From contig NZ_QOHG01000019.1 in assembly GCF_003319125.1 (NCBI RefSeq), forward strand, positions 24,237-88,236: a DNA stretch of 64,000 nt, in the 5' to 3' direction. Positions 11,147 through 18,645 of the stretch are shown in pieces. Position 1 is the stretch's first letter; every line of letters starts with the position of its first letter. The translations under genes were made by a program, and so were the position numbers. Below the pieces are notes generated by a model. The model was not told the DNA's origin. It saw only the letters and a list, made by a program, of their open reading frames with translations, and did not search any database. Origin of the DNA: Blastococcus sp. TF02A-26. Its GTDB lineage: Bacteria; Actinomycetota; Actinomycetes; Mycobacteriales; Geodermatophilaceae.

Positions 11147-12433
11147 TCACACCGCCGGGGTCAGTCGGGTCAGGACGGCCAGGGCCCGGTCGAACCGGTC
11201 CCCCTCGCGGCCGTCGGAGAGGTTGCCCATCAGCCGCAGCGCCCGGTTCACCAGCGCCGGCCGCTTGAGGCCGTGGGCGGTGGCGAAGCGGACGACGTCC
11301 GGACGGTCGAGCAGCGCGAGGAAGCCCATGCCGAGCCGGTGGTGGCGCCCGTACTCCTCGCGCAGCCGGGCGGGGTACCGGCGCAGCGCGACCTCCCGGG
11401 CGGGTCCCTCGGGCAGGCGGAGCGCCGCGACCGCGGTCTCGGCCGCCATCCGGCCGGTCTCCAGCGCGTAGCTGATGCCCTCGCCGTTGAACGGGTTGAC
11501 CACGCCGGCGGAGTCGCCGGCCAGCAGCAGGCCGCGGGTGTAGGCGGGCTGGCGGTGCAGCGCCATCGGCAGCCCGGCGCCGCGCAGCGGGGTCACCGCG
11601 TGCTCCTCGCCCAGCTCCCACTCGGGGGGCAGCGTCGCCAGCCACTGCCGCAGCACGGCGCGGGGCTCGGCGCCGGTGCCGCGCCGGGTGTCCAGCAGCC
11701 CGAAGCCGACGTTGGCGGTGCCGTCGCCCATGCCGAAGGACCAGCCGTAGCCGGGCATCGAGTCGGCGCTGGGGCCCTCGGCGGAGAGGTCGAAGGAGAT
11801 GTCGAGGTAGTCGTCGACCGACCGCGGCGTGCGCACGTACCGGCGCACGGCGACGCCCAGCGGCCGGTCCTCGCGGCGGACGAGCCCGAGGGACTTGGCC
11901 AGCCGGCCCGACAACCCCTCGGCGGAGATCACCAGCGGCGCCCGCCAGGTGACCGGTTCACGGCCGGGCCCCACCAGCGCCCGCACGCCCGCGACCCGGC
12001 CGGCCTCGTCGAGGAACGGATCGGTGACCTGGACGCCGGTGTGCACCCGCGCCCCGGCGGCGGCCGCGTGGTCGGCGAGCAGCGTGTCGAGGTCGCTGCG
12101 CGTGCGGATGAGGCCGTACGACGGCCAGGACCGCAGCTGCGGCCAGTCGACCTCCACGACCTGGCCGCCGCCGAACACCCGCAGGCCGCGGTGCCGGATC
12201 CAGCCGGTGGTGTCGACCCCGAGGTCGTCGAGCGCCTTGACGCCGCGGGGCGTCAGGCCGTCGCCGCAGACCTTCTCCCGCGGGAAGTCGGCCTTGTCGA
12301 CGACGACGACGTCCAGACCCGCGGTCGCCAGCGTCCGGGCGGCCGACGAACCCGCCGGTCCGGCGCCCACGACGACGACGTCGGCACGGAGGTCGCCGTC
12401 CGGCGGCGCCTCCGCGAGCGACCTCGGCGGCAC
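11147..12433 (-). CDS. menJ: Geranylgeranyl-reductase-family FAD oxidoreductase, MenJ-like menaquinone reductase
   Basis: This is a flavoprotein of 428 aa in the family that saturates isoprenoid chains. In mycobacteria MenJ reduces one double bond of menaquinone-9. Visible features are an N-terminal dinucleotide fold VVVVGAGPAGSSAARTL (from about residue 19), DFPREKVCGDGLTPRG, which is characteristic of the family, and a second FAD motif LAGDSAGVVNPFNGEGIS around residue 290. The GTG start has an AGGGGGG ribosome site 6 bases upstream. It precedes nuoA in the same direction, so quinone tailoring and Complex I may share a transcript. The substrate is inferred from family and context. Confidence 0.82.
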   Translation of the reverse strand: MPPRSLAEAPPDGDLRADVVVVGAGPAGSSAARTLATAGLDVVVVDKADFPREKVCGDGLTPRGVKALDDLGVDTTGWIRHRGLRVFGGGQVVEVDWPQLRSWPSYGLIRTRSDLDTLLADHAAAAGARVHTGVQVTDPFLDEAGRVAGVRALVGPGREPVTWRAPLVISAEGLSGRLAKSLGLVRREDRPLGVAVRRYVRTPRSVDDYLDISFDLSAEGPSADSMPGYGWSFGMGDGTANVGFGLLDTRRGTGAEPRAVLRQWLATLPPEWELGEEHAVTPLRGAGLPMALHRQPAYTRGLLLAGDSAGVVNPFNGEGISYALETGRMAAETAVAALRLPEGPAREVALRRYPARLREEYGRHHRLGMGFLALLDRPDVVRFATAHGLKRPALVNRALRLMGNLSDGREGDRFDRALAVLTRLTPAV

Positions 12434-12464
12434 GTCGTTCCCCCCTCGCTGGTTCCCGGTGAGC

Positions 12465-12482
12465 TTGTGAACATTTTCACTA
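12465..12482. promoter_or_regulatory. Rex operator ahead of the menJ-nuo genes
   Basis: The sequence TTGTGAACATTTTCACTA matches 13 of the 14 defined bases of the actinobacterial Rex consensus (TTGTGAA-N4-TTCACAA). It sits 31 bases upstream of the menJ start, a position suited to repression. A weaker partial match (9 of 14) lies at 12510-12527, and a core match GTGAC-N4-TTCAC at 12535-12548, giving a possible cluster of three. Rex is known to control nuo and rex-hem operons in Streptomyces, and the rex gene itself is in this window. Binding here is inferred, not shown. Confidence 0.75.
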
Positions 12483-12544
12483 AGTGGTCCGATCAGAGCC
12501 TACGCCCGGGTGTGAGCCAGGGAACAAGCCCCCCGTGACGAGGT

Positions 12545-13201
12545 TCACGTCCGGGGCGGTCCGCCGGTACCGGCGAGGGCGGCGCGCACGGCGTCGTCGG
12601 AGGTGGGCCGGAAGTCGGTGTAGGCCTGGCCGACGGCCCGGAAGGCCCGCGGCACGGTCAGGCAGACGAGGTCGTCGACCGCGGGGGCGAGCTCGGCCAG
12701 GGCCCGGGGCGAGGCGACCGGTACGGCGAGGACCACCCGCGCAGGGGCCCGGGCCCGCAGCGCCGCCAGGGCCGCGCGCACGGTGGCACCGGTGGCGACG
12801 CCGTCGTCCACGAGCACGACGATGCGGCCGGCGACCGGCAGCGGCGCCCGGCCGGTGCGGTAGGCCTCGGTGCGGCGGCGCAGCTCGGCCAGCTCGCGCT
12901 CGCGCACCGCGGCGAAGGCGGCCTCGTCCACGCCCGCGGCGGAAAGGACCTCGGGGCTGCGCACGGTCTCCACCACCCCGCCGACGGCGGCGAGGGCGCC
13001 CATCGCCAGCTCCGGGCGGCCGGGCAGTCCGAGCTTGCGGACGGCGAGCACGTCCAGCGGCGCGCCGAGGGCCGCCGCGACCGGGGCGGCGACGACGACC
13101 CCGCCGCGCGGCAGGCCGAGCACCACGGCGTCGGCACCGACCCGGCCGGTCACCGCCTCGGCCAGGGCGCGGCCGGCCTCGGCGCGGTCGGCGAAGCGCA
13201 T
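12545..13201 (-). CDS. Phosphoribosyltransferase-family protein
   Basis: The protein is a 218-residue type I phosphoribosyltransferase fold. The PRPP-binding loop is clear as VVLVDDGVATGATVRAAL around residues 128-145, and LGLPRGGVVVAAPVA forms the typical N-terminal strand and helix. RKLGLPGRPELAMGAL resembles the ComF/YqeN-like 'predicted phosphoribosyltransferase' group. The substrate is unknown. It lies between menG and menJ in the same direction, 20 bases after menG, so it may be co-transcribed. No link to menaquinone is evident from the sequence. Confidence 0.8.
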   Translation of the reverse strand: MRFADRAEAGRALAEAVTGRVGADAVVLGLPRGGVVVAAPVAAALGAPLDVLAVRKLGLPGRPELAMGALAAVGGVVETVRSPEVLSAAGVDEAAFAAVRERELAELRRRTEAYRTGRAPLPVAGRIVVLVDDGVATGATVRAALAALRARAPARVVLAVPVASPRALAELAPAVDDLVCLTVPRAFRAVGQAYTDFRPTSDDAVRAALAGTGGPPRT

Positions 13202-13221
13202 GCCGGTGTGCCGCCCTGCGG

Positions 13222-13956
13222 TCAGGCCCGGCGGCGGGCGCGGTGCAGGGCGACGATGCCGCCGGTCAGGTCCCGCCAGGCGACGTCGTCCCAGCCGGCG
13301 GCGCCGATGCGGGCGGCGAGGGCGGCCTGGTCCGGCCAGGCCCGGATCGACTCGGCCAGGTAGACGTAGGCATCGGGGTTGCTGCTCACCGCCCGGGCGA
13401 TCCGGGGCAGCGCGCGCATCAGGTACTCGGTGTAGACGGTGCGGAACGGCGCCCAGGTGGGGCTGGAGAACTCGCAGACGACCAGCGTGCCGCCCGGCCG
13501 CGTGACCCGGGAGAACTCCCGGAGGGCGGCGTCGGGGTCGGCGACGTTGCGCAGCCCGAACGAGATGACGACGGCGTCCACGCTGGCGTCGGCCAGCGGC
13601 AGCGCCATCGCGTCCCCGGCCACCTTGGGCACCGGCCGCTCGGCGCCGGCCCGCAGCATCCCCTGGGAGAAGTCGCAGGCGATCGCGGTCACCCCGCCGG
13701 CGGCCAGCTCGACGGTCGAGACGGCCGTCCCGGCCGCGACGTCGAGCACCGTCTGACCCGGCCGGGCGCCGACGGCCTCACGGGTGGCCCGGCGCCAGGC
13801 GGCGTCGCGGCCGCCGGAGAGCACCGTGTTGGTGACGTCGTAGCGGCGGGCGACGCGGTCGAACATCGCGGCCACCTCGGCGGGTGCCTTGTCGAGCCCG
13901 GCCCGGAGCCCGGCGGGTGCCTCGTCGCGGGGTGCCTCGTCTCGCCGGTCTGCCAC
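13222..13956 (-). CDS. menG: Demethylmenaquinone methyltransferase
   Basis: This enzyme methylates demethylmenaquinone using S-adenosylmethionine, the last step of menaquinone synthesis. UbiE/MenG signatures are present: [18 protein letters not shown] near residue 40, the SAM-binding [15 protein letters not shown], and [20 protein letters not shown] followed by RPGG. The first 25 residues are a polar extension. The length of 244 aa is normal. It is divergent from menF, with 62 bases between the start codons. Confidence 0.93.
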   Translation of the reverse strand: MADRRDEAPRDEAPAGLRAGLDKAPAEVAAMFDRVARRYDVTNTVLSGGRDAAWRRATREAVGARPGQTVLDVAAGTAVSTVELAAGGVTAIACDFSQGMLRAGAERPVPKVAGDAMALPLADASVDAVVISFGLRNVADPDAALREFSRVTRPGGTLVVCEFSSPTWAPFRTVYTEYLMRALPRIARAVSSNPDAYVYLAESIRAWPDQAALAARIGAAGWDDVAWRDLTGGIVALHRARRRA

Positions 13957-14006
13957 GGCGACCGACGTTACAGAGCCTCTCGCGGCAGCGGAGCGCCCCG
14001 GCTGCC

Positions 14007-14012
14007 TACTCT
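14007..14012 (+). promoter_or_regulatory. -10 element TACTCT of menF, leaderless spacing
   Basis: TACTCT fits the actinobacterial TANNNT -10 pattern and ends 6 bases before the GTG of menF. Transcription would therefore start at or very near the start codon, and no Shine-Dalgarno sequence is visible there. The same 6-base spacing is seen ahead of the gene at 51635. Confidence 0.5.
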
Positions 14013-14018
14013 GGAGCG

Positions 14019-15296
14019 GTGACGACCGTGGCCGTGACCTCGCCGGACGCTGCCGCGTCCGCGGTCACGACCGTCGAGCTCCCCGACACCCCGGACCTGC
14101 TCCGGCTGCTGCCGGCCGCCGGCGGGCTGTCCTGGGTGCGCCGCGGCGAGGGCCTGGTCGGCTGGGGCGAGGCCGCGCGGCTGGAGGTCACCGGCCCGCG
14201 GGCGCTGGCCGAGGCGGCCGCCTGGTGGGCGGAGCTGTCCGCGGAGCTGGCGGCCGACGACCCGGTGGCCGTGCCCGGGTCGGGACCGGTGGCCTTCGCC
14301 GGCGTCGCGTTCGACCCCGCGGCCGGGACGTCGGTGTTCGTCGTCCCCGAGGTCGTCGTCGGCCGGCGCGACGGCGTCGCGTGGATGACGACGATCGCTC
14401 TTCCCACCCACCCCGACCCGGCCCCGCGGCCGGCCCGCACGGACCCGGCACCGGCGCCCGGCCGGCTCCGCTACGCCGACGGCGCGCTCGACCCCGTCTC
14501 CTGGTGCGCCGCCGTGGCCGCCGCCGTGCGCCGCATCGGCGAGGGCGAGCTGGCGAAGGTGGTGCTGGCCCGCGACCTGCTGGTCACCGCCGACGTGCCG
14601 CTGGACCCCCGCCGCCTGCTCGACCGGCTGGCCACCCGCTTCCCCGACTGCTGGACGTTCGCCGTCGACGGGCTGCTCGGCGCGACGCCGGAGCTGCTGC
14701 TGCGCCGGACCGGGCGCGAGCTCTCGTCCCGGGTGCTGGCCGGGACCGCGCCGCGCGGCGCCGGCGCCGACGACGAGCGCCTGGCCGCCGCGCTGCTCGG
14801 GTCGGCGAAGGACCGCGCCGAACACGCGCTCGCCGTCGACTCGCTGGTGGAGGCGCTCGCGCCCTTCTGCAGCGAGCTCACCGCGCCGGAGGGGCCGGAG
14901 CTGCTGACCCTGGCCAACGTGCGCCACCTCGCCACCGACGTGACCGGCACGCAGGCCCGCACCGGCGCCGCCGGCCGCGCGTCGCTGCTGGACCTCGTCG
15001 CCGCGGTGCACCCCACCGCCGCGGTGTGCGGCACCCCGCCGGACCGGGCCGCCGCGCTCATCGGCGAGCTGGAGGGGATGGACCGCGGGCGCTACGCCGG
15101 GCCCGTCGGCTGGCTCGACACCCGCGGGGACGGGGAGTTCGGCCTGGCCCTGCGCTGCGCGCAGCTCTCCCCCGACGACCCGGCCAGCGCCCGGCTGTTC
15201 GCCGGCTGCGGGATCGTGGCCGGCTCCGATCCGGCCGCCGAGCTCGCCGAGACCCAGTCGAAGTTCGCCGCGTTCCAGGCCGCCCTCGAGGGCTGA
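14019..15296 (+). CDS. menF: Isochorismate synthase
   Basis: This enzyme converts chorismate to isochorismate, the entry step to menaquinone. The C-terminal chorismate-binding domain (about residues 165-425) shows [10 protein letters not shown], the turn [23 protein letters not shown], and the Mg-binding [17 protein letters not shown] with its conserved acidic residues. The 425-aa length suits an isochorismate synthase without a glutamine amidotransferase partner. An entC-type siderophore role is possible but the surrounding men genes favour menaquinone. The GTG start follows a TACTCT hexamer with no ribosome site, suggesting a leaderless transcript. Confidence 0.9.
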   Translation: MTTVAVTSPDAAASAVTTVELPDTPDLLRLLPAAGGLSWVRRGEGLVGWGEAARLEVTGPRALAEAAAWWAELSAELAADDPVAVPGSGPVAFAGVAFDPAAGTSVFVVPEVVVGRRDGVAWMTTIALPTHPDPAPRPARTDPAPAPGRLRYADGALDPVSWCAAVAAAVRRIGEGELAKVVLARDLLVTADVPLDPRRLLDRLATRFPDCWTFAVDGLLGATPELLLRRTGRELSSRVLAGTAPRGAGADDERLAAALLGSAKDRAEHALAVDSLVEALAPFCSELTAPEGPELLTLANVRHLATDVTGTQARTGAAGRASLLDLVAAVHPTAAVCGTPPDRAAALIGELEGMDRGRYAGPVGWLDTRGDGEFGLALRCAQLSPDDPASARLFAGCGIVAGSDPAAELAETQSKFAAFQAALEG

Positions 15297-15310
15297 GCCG
15301 AGAGCGGCTC
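15295..15310 (+). terminator. Small hairpin at the menF stop codon
   Basis: GAGCCG-AGAG-CGGCTC forms a perfect 6-bp stem with a 4-base loop, beginning inside the menF stop codon. There is no T-run after it, so if it terminates transcription it is a weak or tail-less terminator. Confidence 0.3.
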
Positions 15311-15435
15311 GGACGCTGTCGTTTCCGTCCAAGACCGCCGGCAGCCCAGCACCTAGCGTCGTGTGCGTCGGGAGGCGCGAGGACGTCTCCCGGTCGGAGG
15401 GGATCGCCGATCCCCGTCACACGTGGAGGTAGACC

Positions 15436-16011
15436 ATGTCCCGCGAGCTCGTCTGGACGGGGTTCATGACCCTGGACGGTGTCGTCGACTCCCCCGGTGG
15501 CGCCGTCGAGGGGCACCCGCACGGCGGCTGGGTGCTGCGGACGCCGTTCGACCCCGACTCGTTCGCCCTCAAGGCCGAGGAGCTGGAGGACACCGGCGCC
15601 CTGATGTTCGGCCGGCGCAGCTACGAGGCCTTCGCGAGCACCTGGCCGGACTCCGAGGACCACGCCGCCTACCGCGACCTGCCCAAGTACGTGGTGTCGG
15701 GGACGCTCAGCGAGGACGCGCTGGTCGACGGCTGGGGCCCCCAGCAGGTCCTGCGGACCCTCGACGACGTCGCGGCGCTCAAGCAGACCGACGGGGGCGC
15801 GATCTTCGTGCACGGCAGCGCCGAGCTCGCGCGGAACCTGGCCGACGCGGACCTGATCGACCGCTACAACCTGCTGGTGTTCCCGGTCCTGCTCGGCTCG
15901 GGCAAGAGCCTCTTCAGCCGCACGGAGCGCGAGCGGCCGGGGCTGTCGCTGCGGGAGTCGGCCTCCTACGGCAACGGCGTCCTCAAGGCGATCTACGAGG
16001 TGGTCCGCTGA
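15436..16011 (+). CDS. Dihydrofolate-reductase-family (RibD C-terminal domain) protein
   Basis: The protein is 191 aa of the DHFR-like fold used by RibD and by many stand-alone 'YwjB/YyaP-type' reductases. It shows LVWTGFMTLDGVVDSPGG at the start, LMFGRRSYEAFASTWP, KYVVSGTL and the end motif NLLVFPVLLGSGKSLF. A GGAGG ribosome site precedes the ATG by 7 bases. The substrate is unknown; NADPH-dependent reduction is expected from the family. It overlaps the convergent AraC-type gene by 19 bases, an arrangement that suggests the two travel together. Confidence 0.85.
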   Translation: MSRELVWTGFMTLDGVVDSPGGAVEGHPHGGWVLRTPFDPDSFALKAEELEDTGALMFGRRSYEAFASTWPDSEDHAAYRDLPKYVVSGTLSEDALVDGWGPQQVLRTLDDVAALKQTDGGAIFVHGSAELARNLADADLIDRYNLLVFPVLLGSGKSLFSRTERERPGLSLRESASYGNGVLKAIYEVVR

Positions 16012-16715
16012 GCCGTCGGGCTCTCGGCACCCAGCGCGAGCGCACCGCCGGTCCCGCTGCGCAGCTGGCCGGCGGTGCGCCCGACGTACCGCCGCAGCGC
16101 CCGCGCCAGGTGCGGCTCGTCGTAGTACCCGAGGTCGGCGACGACCGCGGCGGCGGTCGCGCCGCCGAGCAGCAGCGTCGTCGCGGTCCTGGCGCGGCTG
16201 ATCTGGTCGATCGCTCCCCGGGTCAGGCCCGTCGCGGCGCGGAAGCGGCGCTCGACCGTGCGGTCGGAACCGGGCACGCCGCCGCCCCGCAGGGCCGCGG
16301 CGACCAGCGGGTCACGCTCCACCACCCCGCTGCGGACGAGCCGGTCGACCAGTGCCTCCGCGTCGTCGGGGCCAGGGGTCTCCCAGCGGTCGCCGAGGAG
16401 CCGGAAGTGGCGCTCGGTCGTGTCGGGCAGCCCGATCCCCGAGTCGACCAGACCCGAGGTGGGCGTGGCGCGCAGCGAGGTGCCGACGGCGAACTGGATG
16501 CCGGAGAACACCGCACCCTCGGGCACCGCGGCGGAGCTGGTGCGGGTCTCGGGACCGGTCACCGCGGCGTGCGACACCCCGTCCTGCTCCCAGAAGACGA
16601 GCCCCCAGGTCTCCGACGCGACCGACGTCATCTGCGACACCGCGTCGCTGCGGCTGGTCCACACCGCGGCGATCCACGGCGAGTCCGACGCCCGCGTGAC
16701 GATCTCCAGGCCCAC
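15993..16715 (-). CDS. AraC-family transcriptional regulator
   Basis: This is a 240-aa regulator. The C-terminal half carries the paired AraC helix-turn-helices, with RRFRAATGLTRGAIDQISRAR in the first and AAVVADLGYYDEPHLARALRRYVGRTAGQL in the second, matching the DxGYxDxxHLxR consensus. The N-terminal 120 residues are a small DUF6597-like sensor region without recognised ligand residues. It is convergent with, and overlaps, the DHFR-like gene, its probable partner or target. Confidence 0.85.
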   Translation of the reverse strand: MGLEIVTRASDSPWIAAVWTSRSDAVSQMTSVASETWGLVFWEQDGVSHAAVTGPETRTSSAAVPEGAVFSGIQFAVGTSLRATPTSGLVDSGIGLPDTTERHFRLLGDRWETPGPDDAEALVDRLVRSGVVERDPLVAAALRGGGVPGSDRTVERRFRAATGLTRGAIDQISRARTATTLLLGGATAAAVVADLGYYDEPHLARALRRYVGRTAGQLRSGTGGALALGAESPTAQRTTS

Positions 16716-16748
16716 GCCGACAACCTACGACGGACGCCGGCCCGGACC

Positions 16749-16768
16749 GAGGACTACCGGTCGTCCTC
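16749..16768. promoter_or_regulatory. 20-bp near-perfect palindrome upstream of the AraC-type gene
   Basis: GAGGACTACCGGTCGTCCTC is palindromic at 18 of 20 bases and lies 33 bases upstream of the AraC-type start codon. It could be an autoregulatory operator or a hairpin in the leader. The 154-base interval to the ABC gene holds no other clear structure. Confidence 0.35.
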
Positions 16769-16869
16769 CCCGCGCCCGATGCGGTCGGCCCGCTCCCGCC
16801 GGGTGGGGCTCCTGCGGTGCAGCTGCCCGTTCCGGCTCCCCTTCGCACCCGACCCCACGCCCGGATGTG

Positions 16870-18645
16870 TCAGCGGCCCTGCCACGCGGCCCAGAGCGTC
16901 GCGTAGCGGCCGCCGGCGGCGACCAGCTCGGTGTGCGTGCCCTCCTCCACCACCCGGCCCTCGTGGAGGACGACGACGCGGTCGGCGCGCACGGCCTGGG
17001 TGAGCCGGTGGGCCACGACGAGGGTGGTCCGTCTCGCGGTCGCCGCGAAGGCCGCCTCCTCGAGGTCGCGTGCCCCGGAGCTGCCGGCCTCCGCCGTCGC
17101 CTCGTCGAGCACGGCGACCGGCGGATCGGCGAGCACCAGCCGGGCCAGGGCGAGCTGCTGGGCCCGTGCCGGCGTGAGGGCGGTCCCGCCCTCGCCGACC
17201 TGCGTCGCGATCCCCTCGGGGAGCGCGGCCACCCAGCGGGCGCCGACGAGCTCGAGCGCCGCCCGCACCTCGTCGTCGGAGGCGCCGGGCCGGGCGAGCC
17301 GGACGTCGTCGGCCAGGGTGCCGGCGAAGACGTGCACCTCCTGGCTGACGAGGGCGACGAGGTCGCGCAGCCCCCGGCCGGGGAGCGCGGCGGCGGGGAC
17401 GCCGTCGAGCAGCACCTCGCCGACTGCCGGGTCGACCGCTCCGGCCAGGACGGCGGCCAGCGTGGTCTTGCCCGCGCCGCTGGCGCCGACGAGGGCGACC
17501 CGCTCCCCCGGCGCGATCCGGAGGTCGACGTCGGCGAGCACCGCGGGCCCGTCGCCGTAGCGGTGCCCGATGCCGCGCAGCTCCACGGCGGGGCGGTACC
17601 CGGCCGGCGGGCGCTGCGGGACGACCTCCGGGTCGGGCAGGTCCACGACGCCGACGAGACGCACCAGCGCCGCGCCCGCGGCCTGCACCTCGTCGAACGA
17701 GAACAGCAGCGTGCCCAGCGGGGCGAACAGCCGGTGGAACAGCAGCGCCGCCGTCGTCACCTCGCCGACGCTGGCCACCTCCCCGCGCACGAGCACGAAC
17801 CCGACGCCGAGGACGGCGGCCAGGCCCGCGTACTCGGCGGCGTTCATCCGCCAGCCGAGGTCGGTGTAGAGCCGGAACACCCCGACGCCGACGTCGCGGG
17901 CGACCGCGGACCGGCGGGCCACCTCGGCGGTGTGCGGGCCGCTGCGGGCGTAGGCCCGGATCGTCTCGGCGCCCTGGACCGCGCCGAGGAGGGCGTCGGC
18001 GCGCTCGGCGACGGCGACCCGCTCCCGGGCGTAGACCGGTCCCGACCGCGGCAGGTACCAGCGCAGGGCGAGGACGTAGCCGGGGACGGCGAGCAGACCG
18101 GCCAGCGCCAGCCGCCAGTCGAGGACGCCGAGGCCCAGGACGGTCAGCAGGACGGCCAGGCCCGCGCCGATCACCTCGGGCAGGCCGGTGGTCACCGACT
18201 GGCTGACCCGGGCCACGTCGTCCCCGACCCGGGAGAGCAGGTCGCCGCGGCGGACCCGGTCCAGCGTCGCGGAGTGCAGGTGCAGCACCCTGGCGACGAC
18301 GTCCTCGCGCAGCCGGGCCAGCAGGGACTCGCCCAGCCGGCTGATGGCGAGCGCCGCCAGCCCGACCAGCACGGCGGCCAGCACGGCCGCTCCGACGAGG
18401 GCGGCCAGGTAGCCGCCGATCGACCCGCCGTCGGCCACGGCGTCCACCAGGCGGCCCAGGACCGCCGGCGCGAGCAGCCCGGCCGCGGCCGACGCGACGC
18501 TGACGACGCCGGCGACGACCGCGACGCCGGGGCGCTGCCGGACGTACCGGCCGACGACCTGCGCCGCCCGGCGGCCCGTCGCGGTGGGCAGCAGGGCCTC
18601 GGCCGGCACCGCCGTCACCTCCTCCCGCAGGGCCTCGGGCGTCAT
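16870..18645 (-). CDS. ABC exporter half-transporter, catalytic nucleotide-site subunit
   Basis: This is a 591-aa half-transporter with six membrane helices (about residues 30-330) fused to an ATPase domain. Its Walker A (G387ASGAGKT394), Walker B with catalytic Glu (VAVLDE, E515) and H-loop His546 are intact. Its signature loop is degenerate: LTPAR at 490-494 instead of LSGGQ. The ATG overlaps the upstream ABC gene by 4 bases (ATGA). With that partner it should form a heterodimer with a single working ATP site. The substrate is unknown; the family exports lipids, peptides or drugs. Confidence 0.92.
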   Translation of the reverse strand: MTPEALREEVTAVPAEALLPTATGRRAAQVVGRYVRQRPGVAVVAGVVSVASAAAGLLAPAVLGRLVDAVADGGSIGGYLAALVGAAVLAAVLVGLAALAISRLGESLLARLREDVVARVLHLHSATLDRVRRGDLLSRVGDDVARVSQSVTTGLPEVIGAGLAVLLTVLGLGVLDWRLALAGLLAVPGYVLALRWYLPRSGPVYARERVAVAERADALLGAVQGAETIRAYARSGPHTAEVARRSAVARDVGVGVFRLYTDLGWRMNAAEYAGLAAVLGVGFVLVRGEVASVGEVTTAALLFHRLFAPLGTLLFSFDEVQAAGAALVRLVGVVDLPDPEVVPQRPPAGYRPAVELRGIGHRYGDGPAVLADVDLRIAPGERVALVGASGAGKTTLAAVLAGAVDPAVGEVLLDGVPAAALPGRGLRDLVALVSQEVHVFAGTLADDVRLARPGASDDEVRAALELVGARWVAALPEGIATQVGEGGTALTPARAQQLALARLVLADPPVAVLDEATAEAGSSGARDLEEAAFAATARRTTLVVAHRLTQAVRADRVVVLHEGRVVEEGTHTELVAAGGRYATLWAAWQGR

